NCBI GenBank assembly: GCA_027482795.1
Contig: JAIXVS010000151.1
Location: 1-6,097, forward strand
DNA: 6,097 bases
Direction: 5' to 3'
From: Rhodobacter sp.
Lineage (GTDB): Bacteria > Pseudomonadota > Alphaproteobacteria > Rhodobacterales > Rhodobacteraceae
The notes under the pieces are model-generated. The model was not told the origin of the DNA. It saw only the letters and a list, made by a program, of their open reading frames with translations, and searched no databases. Shown here piece after piece: positions 1 to 5,136 of this stretch; the first letter of the stretch is position 1; every line of letters begins with the position of its first letter. The position numbers and the translations under genes are program-made.

Positions 1-1
1 C

Positions 2-265
2 ACATCGGGCGTGATCCTGTCTGCCGCCTATGCGCTGTGGCTGTACCGCCGCGTGGCCTTTGGCGCGCTGGTGAAAGAAAGCCTGAAATCCATTACCGAT
101 ATGTCGCGGCGCGAGCGGGCGATTTTCGCGCCCCTGATCATTATGACCCTGCTTTTGGGCGTATACCCCGCCGCCGTGACCGATTTGATTGGCCCCTCGG
201 TCGCCGCCTTGGTGACCGATTACGCAGCCTCTGTGCCGCAACTGGCCGAAGCCGCCACGCATTAA
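2..265 (+). CDS. nuoM: NADH-quinone oxidoreductase subunit M (NuoM), C-terminal end
   Basis: This is the 3' end of a gene whose start lies left of the window; 87 codons are visible before the TAA stop at 263-265. NuoM is one of the three large antiporter-like membrane subunits of respiratory complex I, which couples NADH oxidation by quinone to proton pumping across the cytoplasmic membrane. The visible part reads as the last portion of the family: a transmembrane stretch ending in AYALWLYRRVAFG, a cytoplasmic amphipathic part (SLKSITDMSRRE), then a final hydrophobic helix (PLIIMTLLLGVYPAAVTD) and a short tail. The LGVYP motif near the C-terminus is typical of NuoM. nuoN follows after 12 bases, as expected at the end of a nuo operon. 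The proton-channel lysines and glutamate lie outside the window. The identification rests on the C-terminal motif plus the neighbouring nuoN. Confidence 0.93.
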   Translation, partial: TSGVILSAAYALWLYRRVAFGALVKESLKSITDMSRRERAIFAPLIIMTLLLGVYPAAVTDLIGPSVAALVTDYAASVPQLAEAATH

Positions 266-269
266 AGGA
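264..269 (+). promoter_or_regulatory. Ribosome binding site of nuoN
   Basis: AAAGGA lies 8 bases upstream of the nuoN ATG at 278 and overlaps the last two bases of the nuoM TAA stop. Ribosomes ending nuoM therefore stop on the nuoN initiation site, which fits translational coupling of the two subunits. It is read directly from the sequence; no experiment supports it here. Confidence 0.7.
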
Positions 270-277
270 CGATTGAT

Positions 278-1720
278 ATGACTTCTTCTGATCTAGCCAC
301 CGTCCTGCCCGAAGTGCTGCTTGCCGCCTATGCGATGCTGGCACTGCTGGTTGGGGTTTATACGGGCAAGGATAAGTGGGCAGGCGCGATCACTTGGGCC
401 ACGGCAGCGGTATTTGTGGCGCTGGCGGCCTATGTCGGGTTTGGCATGGACGGCGCGGCAAGCGTGGGCTTTGGCGGGCTGATTGTGGATGATGCCTTTG
501 CCCGCTTTGCCAAAGTGGCGATTTTGCTGTCATCCGCCGTGGTGCTGGTGATGGCGCAAGATTACATGGCCCGCGCCGATTTGGACCGTTTTGAATATCC
601 CATCCTGATTGCATTGGCCGTTGTTGGCATGATGGTGATGGTATCGGCTGCCGATTTGATGACCCTGTATATGGGGCTAGAGCTGCAATCGCTGGCGCTA
701 TACGTCGTCACCGCCCTGCGCCGCGATTCTGTGAAATCCACCGAGGCGGGGCTGAAGTATTTCGTGCTGGGCGCGCTGTCGTCGGGCCTGCTGCTGTATG
801 GTGCATCCTTGGTTTATGGCTATGCGGGCAGCACCAATTTTGCCGCCATTATGGCCGCCGCTGGCACGGGCGCGGCCCCGATTGGCCTGCTGATCGGTAT
901 GGTGTTCGTGCTGGCAGGCATGGCGTTTAAAGTATCCGCCGCGCCGTTCCACATGTGGACGCCCGATGTATACGAGGGCGCGCCAACGCCAATCACCGCA
1001 TTCCTTGCCACTGCGCCAAAGGTCGCCGCCATGGCGCTGATCGCCCGCGTGGTGCAAGATGCTTTTGGCGGCGTGATCCGCGATTGGAGCCAAGTTTTGG
1101 CCGCGCTCTCCGTCGCCTCGATGTTCCTTGGCGCGATTGCGGCCATTGGTCAGCGCGACATCAAACGCCTGATGGCCTATTCATCTATCGCGCATATGGG
1201 CTTTGCCCTGATGGGCCTTGCGGCGGGCACGGCCATGGGTGTGCAGGCGATGCTGGTGTATATGTCCATCTATGTGATTATGAACATCGGCACCTTTGCC
1301 TTTATCCTGTCGCTGGAACGGGATGGCAAATCGGTGACCGATATCGCCAGCCTGAACCAATTTGCCAAAGTGGAACCGCTGAAAGCGCTGGCAGTGCTGG
1401 TGCTGATGTTTTCGCTGGCTGGCGTTCCACCCTTGCTGGGGTTCTGGGGGAAATTTGGCGTGCTGCTGGCCGCCTATGATGCGGGCATGGCGTGGCTGGC
1501 GCTGGCGGGGGCCGTGGCATCGGTCATCGGGGCGTTCTACTATCTGCGCATCATCTATTTCATGTATTTCGGCGCAGATGTGGCCCCAGCGACCAGCCGC
1601 ATGTCATCGGTGCAATGGGCGGTGTTCATCGCGGCCTCTATCGCCGTTGTGGCAGGCACGATCAACCTGTTTGGGCTAGAGGGCCCCGCCACCGCCGCCG
1701 CCGAGGCGCTGCTTGGCTAA
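278..1720 (+). CDS. nuoN: NADH-quinone oxidoreductase subunit N (NuoN)
   Basis: Complete 480-residue integral membrane subunit of complex I, close to the usual family length (about 480-500). It is one of three Mrp-antiporter-like subunits that move protons as quinone is reduced. Nearly the whole protein is hydrophobic helices. The expected functional residues are visible: Glu135 in the helix-5 motif YMGLELQSLALY, Lys218 in MAFKVSAAPFHMWTPDVY with its His225 and the following TPDVYEGAPTP loop, Lys248 in ATAPKVAA, Lys296 in GQRDIKRLMAYSSIAHMG, and Lys392 in GFWGKF, the helix-12 channel lysine. None of the key charged residues is missing. The start is ATG with AAAGGA 8 bases upstream, and the protein begins with a hydrophobic helix as expected. 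It follows nuoM by 12 bases, and its last codons overlap the start of birA by 8 bases, so birA seems to ride on the nuo transcript. Which lysines take part in pumping is known from family studies, not shown here. Confidence 0.98.
   Translation: MTSSDLATVLPEVLLAAYAMLALLVGVYTGKDKWAGAITWATAAVFVALAAYVGFGMDGAASVGFGGLIVDDAFARFAKVAILLSSAVVLVMAQDYMARADLDRFEYPILIALAVVGMMVMVSAADLMTLYMGLELQSLALYVVTALRRDSVKSTEAGLKYFVLGALSSGLLLYGASLVYGYAGSTNFAAIMAAAGTGAAPIGLLIGMVFVLAGMAFKVSAAPFHMWTPDVYEGAPTPITAFLATAPKVAAMALIARVVQDAFGGVIRDWSQVLAALSVASMFLGAIAAIGQRDIKRLMAYSSIAHMGFALMGLAAGTAMGVQAMLVYMSIYVIMNIGTFAFILSLERDGKSVTDIASLNQFAKVEPLKALAVLVLMFSLAGVPPLLGFWGKFGVLLAAYDAGMAWLALAGAVASVIGAFYYLRIIYFMYFGADVAPATSRMSSVQWAVFIAASIAVVAGTINLFGLEGPATAAAEALLG
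1703..1706 (+). promoter_or_regulatory. Ribosome binding site supporting the TTG start of birA
   Basis: GAGG, inside the last codons of nuoN, lies 6 bases before TTG at 1713. This spacing is what favours TTG as the birA start. The next in-frame candidate, GTG at 1770 (residue 20), would remove the conserved first strand and is therefore unlikely. Confidence 0.55.
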
Positions 1721-2477
1721 CACCTTCCCCGCTGCGGGCGCGGGCTGGCCGCAGGGCTATAGCCGCGCCGTGTTTGACAGCCTGCCCTCCACCAACGCCG
1801 CCGCCTTGGCCGCCGATGGGCCGATCTGGATCATGGCCCATGTGCAGACCGCAGGGCGGGGCAGGCGCGCGCGAAGCTGGGACAGCCCACGCGGCAACCT
1901 ATACGCCAGCCTGTGCCTGCACCCCTTGGATGCGCCCGCGCAAATGGCCCTGCGCAGCTTTGCCGCAGCCCTTGCCCTGCGCGACGCTTTGATCGCCGCA
2001 GGCGTGGCGGGCGATACGATCACCCTGAAATGGCCCAATGACGTGCTGATATCGGGGCGCAAAGTGGCGGGAATATTGCTGGAAAGCAGCCCGCGCGGGC
2101 CCTTGCCCTGCCTTGCCATCGGCTTTGGCGTGAACCTAGCGGCCTATCCTGATCTGGGCGCGGTTGAGGCGGGGGCGACCATGCCCACATCGGTTCTGCG
2201 CGAGACGGGGCTAACCATCGCGCCCGAGGCATGTCTAACCCATCTTGCCGCCAGCTATGCGGCGCGCGAGGCGCAGTTTACCGCCGCAGGCTTTGCCCCC
2301 CTTCGCGCGGATTTCCTTGCCCATGCCGCCCGCATGGGCGAGGGTATCACCGCGCGTTTGGGCACTGGCGCATCCCATACGGGGCGCTATGAGACGATTG
2401 ACGAAACAGGTAACCTGATACTGACCACCGCCGCTGGCCGCATGGCCATTTCGGCGGCAGATGTGTTTTTCGGATAG
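1713..2477 (+). CDS. birA: Biotin--[acetyl-CoA-carboxylase] ligase (BirA, catalytic type without DNA-binding domain)
   Basis: Biotin-protein ligase, 254 residues. It activates biotin with ATP to biotinyl-5'-AMP and transfers it to the lysine of biotin-carrier proteins such as AccB and other carboxylase subunits, in the cytoplasm. Visible motifs: substrate-recognition SLPSTNAAAL (24-33), the biotin/AMP loop TAGRGRRARSW (46-56), SPRGNLYASL (58-67), LKWPNDVLISGRKVAGILLE (105-124) containing Lys117, which matches the catalytic lysine of the family, GFGVN (137-141), and a small C-terminal SH3-like domain from about 206 (YETIDETGNLIL...). There is no N-terminal winged-helix domain, so this is a monofunctional ligase and should not act as the biotin repressor that E. 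coli BirA is. The start is the rare TTG at 1713, overlapping the nuoN stop by 8 bases, with GAGG 6 bases upstream. coaX follows after 11 bases. The weak start codon may keep ligase levels low on an otherwise strongly expressed message; this is inference. Confidence 0.95.
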   Translation: MANTFPAAGAGWPQGYSRAVFDSLPSTNAAALAADGPIWIMAHVQTAGRGRRARSWDSPRGNLYASLCLHPLDAPAQMALRSFAAALALRDALIAAGVAGDTITLKWPNDVLISGRKVAGILLESSPRGPLPCLAIGFGVNLAAYPDLGAVEAGATMPTSVLRETGLTIAPEACLTHLAASYAAREAQFTAAGFAPLRADFLAHAARMGEGITARLGTGASHTGRYETIDETGNLILTTAAGRMAISAADVFFG

Positions 2478-2481
2478 GGGG
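2476..2481 (+). promoter_or_regulatory. Ribosome binding site of coaX
   Basis: AGGGGG overlaps the birA TAG stop (2475-2477) and lies 7 bases before the coaX ATG at 2489. The placement supports that start and suggests that translation of coaX follows on from birA. Confidence 0.6.
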
Positions 2482-2488
2482 CGCACCC

Positions 2489-3262
2489 ATGCTGCTGGCC
2501 ATCGATTGCGGCAACACCAACACGGTGTTTTCCATTTGGAACGGGGCGCGGTTTACCGCGACATGGCGCATTGCCACCGATCATAAACGCACAGCGGATG
2601 AGTATTTTGTCTGGCTCTCATCCCTTCTGATGCTGACCAAAACCGAAGCGAATATCACCGAGGCGATTATTTCCAGCACCGTGCCGCGCGTGGTGTTTAA
2701 CCTGCGCGTGCTGTGCGACCGGTATTTCAACTGCCGCCCGCTGGTCGTGGGCCGCGCCGATTGCGCGCTGCCCGTGGCCCCGCGCGTGGACGCAGGCACG
2801 ATTGTGGGGCCAGACCGATTGGTCAATACAGTGGGCGGGTTTGATCGGCACGGCGGCAATCTGATTGTGGTGGATTTTGGCACCGCCACCACCTTTGATG
2901 TGGTCGATACCGACGGCGCCTATGTGGGCGGCGTGATTGCGCCCGGCGTCAATTTGTCGCTAGAGGCGCTGCACATGGCCGCCGCCGCCCTGCCGCATAT
3001 CGATGTGGCCAAACCTTTGCGCGCCATCGGCACGAATACCGTTGCCTGTATGCAGTCAGGGGTTTATTGGGGCTATATCGGTTTGATCGAAGGTATCGTG
3101 CGCGCTGTGCGGGGCGAGCGCGCCGCCCCGATGAAAGTGATCGCAACGGGGGGGCTTGCCTCCTTGTTTGCGCAAGGAACCGATCTATTTGACGCTATTG
3201 AAGATGATTTGACGATGCACGGACTTGTGCTGATCAACACCTATAACAAGGACACAGCATGA
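2489..3262 (+). CDS. coaX: Type III pantothenate kinase (CoaX)
   Basis: Complete 257-residue enzyme that phosphorylates pantothenate (vitamin B5) with ATP to 4'-phosphopantothenate, the first and committed step of coenzyme A synthesis. It belongs to the ASKHA (acetate kinase/hsp70/actin) fold and is unrelated to E. coli CoaA. Motifs seen: phosphate-binding MLLAIDCGNTNT at the N-terminus (Asp6), GPDRLVNTVG (107-116, Asp109), VVDFGTATTFDVV (127-139, Asp129), GGVIAPGV (147-154) and ATGG (219-222) near the end. The three aspartates expected of the active site are all present, and the length is typical for the family (about 250-265). Known family behaviour is a monovalent-cation requirement and no feedback inhibition by CoA; this is not visible in sequence. 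The ATG is preceded by AGGGGG 7 bases upstream. The stop TGA overlaps the ATG of rnj (ATGA), the usual sign of coupled translation. The nearby biotin ligase also serves cofactor metabolism, but no direct link between the two enzymes is implied. Confidence 0.96.
   Translation: MLLAIDCGNTNTVFSIWNGARFTATWRIATDHKRTADEYFVWLSSLLMLTKTEANITEAIISSTVPRVVFNLRVLCDRYFNCRPLVVGRADCALPVAPRVDAGTIVGPDRLVNTVGGFDRHGGNLIVVDFGTATTFDVVDTDGAYVGGVIAPGVNLSLEALHMAAAALPHIDVAKPLRAIGTNTVACMQSGVYWGYIGLIEGIVRAVRGERAAPMKVIATGGLASLFAQGTDLFDAIEDDLTMHGLVLINTYNKDTA
3248..3252 (+). promoter_or_regulatory. Ribosome binding site of rnj inside coaX
   Basis: AAGGA lies within the last codons of coaX, 6 bases before the rnj ATG at 3259. 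Together with the ATGA stop/start overlap (3259-3262) it fixes the rnj start and points to translational coupling. Confidence 0.65.
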
Positions 3263-4935
3263 GCGGTGAACGGCTGATATACCTGCCTTTAGGCGGCGCT
3301 GGCGAAATTGGCATGAATGCCTATGTCTATGGCTATGGCCCCAAGGGGCGCGAGCGGTTGATCTTGGTCGATCTGGGCGTGGCCTTTCCCGATATGGACA
3401 CATCGCCTGGCGTCGATCTGATTCTGCCCGATATTGCATGGCTAGAGGCGAATGTATCGCGCCTTGAGGCGATTTTTATCACCCATGCGCATGAAGACCA
3501 TATCGGCGCGCTGGCCCATTTGTGGGAACGGCTGCAAAAGCCCGTCTATATGCGCAAATTTACGGCCACCATTGGGCGGATGAAGTTTGAAGAGGCGGGC
3601 CACCCCAAAGACGCCATCACCACCGTGGCCGCGCGCCCCGAAGTGGTGAAAGCTGGCCCGTTCGAGGTGCAATTTGTGCCTGTTTCCCACTCCATCCCCG
3701 AATCCAGCGCGCTGATCATCGACACGCCTTTGGGGCGTATCGTGCATTCGGGCGATTTCAAACGCGATGCCACGCCTATCGTGGGCGAGGGATGGGATGA
3801 TGCGATGCTGTCAGCGATTGCCGCCGAGCGCCCCGTTAAGGCGCTGATGTGCGATTCAACCAACGTTTTCAGCACCCATGAAGGGCGCAGTGAATCCACG
3901 CTGAAAGAACCGCTGTCCGAATTGATCAAAGGCGCAGGCGGCATGGTTGTGGCAACCACTTTTGCCAGCAACGTGGCGCGTCTGAAAACTTTGGCCGAGG
4001 CGGCAAAGGCCGCTGATCGTTCGATCTGCCTTCTGGGCCGCGCGATGAAGCGCATGGTATCGGCGGCAGAAATTTCGGGCGTGCTGAAGGATTTCCCGCG
4101 CACCATCACCCCAGAAGAGGCGCTGGAAGTGCCGCGCCGCAACCTGATGCTGATTGTGACAGGATCACAGGGCGAACGGCGCGCAGCATCTGCGCAACTG
4201 GCGCGCGGCAAATATCTGGGGATCGAGATGAAAGAGGGGGATTTGTTCCTATTCTCCTCCAAAACCATCCCCGGCAATGAGCGCGGCGTTTTGACCATTA
4301 TGAACGGCCTTTCTGAAAAAGGTGTGGATGTTCAAGATGATGCGGGCGGGAAGTACCACGTATCTGGCCATGCCAACCGCCCCGATCTGGAACATGCCCA
4401 CCGCATTTTCCTGCCCGATATGCTGCTGCCCATGCACGGCGAACACCGCCATTTGCGCGAACATATGCGCATCGCCCATGCCTCTGGCATTGCCTCTGTT
4501 GTGGCGACCAATGGGATGATGGTGGATATTTCAGGCGACGAGCCGAAAGTGGTCGAATATATCGACGCGGGCCGCAGCTATTTGGACGGCTCTGTCATTA
4601 TTGGCGCGATGGATGGTATCGTGCGCGACCGTATCCGCATGGCGCTGAACGGGCGCGTGATGGTCACGGTTCTGATGGACGAAGACGACCGCCCGCTTGG
4701 GGACGCTTGGGTCGAACTGTCGGGCCTGCCGCCGCGCGGCAAAACAGGCCGCGCTTGGGCCGAAGTGCTGGAAAGCGAGCTGACAGATTACCTTGAGGCC
4801 GCAAGCCGCAAGCTGCTGGCCGATGATGATAAACTGTCTGAAGCGATGACCAAAATCGCCCGCCAAGTGGCGATGGAAGAAATTGGCAAAAAGCCAGAAG
4901 TGACGGTTGTTATCAGCCGTCTGGCGGCGGAATAG
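3259..4935 (+). CDS. rnj: Ribonuclease J (metallo-beta-lactamase/beta-CASP family)
   Basis: Complete 558-residue ribonuclease with the usual RNase J length. Enzymes of this family are cytoplasmic, zinc-dependent, and combine 5'-to-3' exonuclease with endonuclease activity in mRNA decay and rRNA maturation. Visible features: N-terminal LGGAGEIGMN (11-20), metal-binding THAHEDH (75-81), PVSHSIPES with His144, HSGDFK with Asp166, then the beta-CASP domain with TTFASNVARL (233-242), TGSQGE (301-306) and SSKTIPGNE (333-341), VSGHA with His371, and PMHGEHRH with His393. All metal ligands appear intact, so it should be active. A C-terminal domain of about 100 residues follows (from about 455), which in relatives helps dimer or tetramer formation. 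It begins with ATG overlapping the coaX stop (ATGA), with AAGGA 6 bases upstream. The gene is the last on its strand; a long inverted repeat begins 13 bases past its stop. It converges on an RNA-helicase gene. Other members of the metallo-hydrolase superfamily are less likely given the full-length match of motifs. Confidence 0.96.
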   Translation: MSGERLIYLPLGGAGEIGMNAYVYGYGPKGRERLILVDLGVAFPDMDTSPGVDLILPDIAWLEANVSRLEAIFITHAHEDHIGALAHLWERLQKPVYMRKFTATIGRMKFEEAGHPKDAITTVAARPEVVKAGPFEVQFVPVSHSIPESSALIIDTPLGRIVHSGDFKRDATPIVGEGWDDAMLSAIAAERPVKALMCDSTNVFSTHEGRSESTLKEPLSELIKGAGGMVVATTFASNVARLKTLAEAAKAADRSICLLGRAMKRMVSAAEISGVLKDFPRTITPEEALEVPRRNLMLIVTGSQGERRAASAQLARGKYLGIEMKEGDLFLFSSKTIPGNERGVLTIMNGLSEKGVDVQDDAGGKYHVSGHANRPDLEHAHRIFLPDMLLPMHGEHRHLREHMRIAHASGIASVVATNGMMVDISGDEPKVVEYIDAGRSYLDGSVIIGAMDGIVRDRIRMALNGRVMVTVLMDEDDRPLGDAWVELSGLPPRGKTGRAWAEVLESELTDYLEAASRKLLADDDKLSEAMTKIARQVAMEEIGKKPEVTVVISRLAAE

Positions 4936-4950
4936 CGTTGAGGGCGTAAG

Positions 4951-4965
4951 GGGGGCTTTGCCCCC
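4951..4965. terminator. GC-rich hairpin after rnj, possible weak terminator for the helicase strand
   Basis: GGGGGC-TTT-GCCCCC is written 4951-4956, 4957-4959 and 4960-4965, a perfect 6-base stem with a 3-base loop. On the plus strand no T-run follows directly; on the minus strand only CTTACG follows. By itself it is a weak intrinsic terminator in either direction, but it could stabilise a 3' end left by trimming. Confidence 0.4.
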
Positions 4966-4968
4966 AAG

Positions 4969-4989
4969 CTTGCGAAGTTCCTTCGCAAG
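4969..4989. repeat. Perfect 9-bp hairpin in the left arm only
   Basis: CTTGCGAAG (4969-4977), loop TTC, CTTCGCAAG (4981-4989) form a perfect local stem. The second half also matches 5092-5100 in the right arm, so it can pair either locally or across the large loop. The right arm lacks the local partner, having a C/G-rich stretch (5101-5109) instead. Confidence 0.7.
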
Positions 4990-5114
4990 TATCGCTGCGC
5001 TCACCCCCCAAGATATTTTTGGAGTTAGGAAGCCGCAGAAAGTCTGCCCGCAACCTTGCTCTGAAAATATCTTGGGTGGAGCGCGGCGATACTTGCGAAG
5101 CCCCGCCCAAGTTT

Positions 5115-5136
5115 GGGGGCAAAGCCCCCCTCTTTT
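5115..5136 (+). terminator. Probable intrinsic terminator for the nuo-birA-coaX-rnj transcript
   Basis: On the plus strand GGGGGC (5115-5120), loop AAA, GCCCCC (5124-5129) is followed by CTCTTTT ending at 5136. A GC-rich 6-base stem with a short loop and a T-rich tail is the classic intrinsic terminator form, although the T-run is short and interrupted. It lies at the far side of the inverted repeat, and its T-run overlaps the stop codon (5135-5137) of the opposing helicase gene. If used, the rnj mRNA would include the whole inverted repeat and end antisense to the helicase 3' end. Confidence 0.5.

Larger units (their letters stand above)
4949..5131. repeat. Large imperfect inverted repeat between convergent genes
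   Basis: The left arm 4949-5019 is imperfectly complementary to the right arm 5064-5131, around a loop of about 44 bases. Perfectly matching blocks are 4949-4967 with 5113-5131 (19 bases), 4981-4995 with 5086-5100 (15), 4997-5002 with 5079-5084 (6) and 5007-5019 with 5064-5076 (13). Relative to its nearer gene each arm reads the same way: GGGGGCTTTGCCCCC hairpin, then CTTCGCAAGTATCGC, then CCAAGATATTTT. The arms begin 13 bases after the rnj stop and 3 bases after the helicase stop. The element is thus best seen as two inverted copies of one 3'-end element. I believe similar sequences are dispersed in Rhodobacterales genomes, from memory only. Within a transcript crossing both arms it would form a long stem. 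It contains no plausible gene. Confidence 0.85.

Noticed and set aside
955..1479. 174-codon plus-strand frame inside nuoN
   Set aside because: It overlaps the well-supported NuoN frame over its conserved core; its composition (rich in Arg, Cys, Gly, Trp) is that of an out-of-frame reading.
1492..1992. 166-codon plus-strand frame bridging nuoN and birA
   Set aside because: It overlaps both real genes out of frame, and both neighbours keep conserved motifs through the region.
3546..4298. Long open frame of 250 codons on the minus strand opposite RNase J
   Set aside because: It lies entirely antisense to a gene with clear catalytic motifs, shows no recognisable domain, and long antisense frames are common in GC-rich coding DNA.
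4936..5134. Possible small RNA gene or transposon remnant (MITE) in the intergenic region
   Set aside because: There is no promoter-like sequence, no obvious target-site duplication flanking 4949-5131, and the arms fit two inverted 3'-end elements better. A MITE origin cannot be fully excluded without genome copies.
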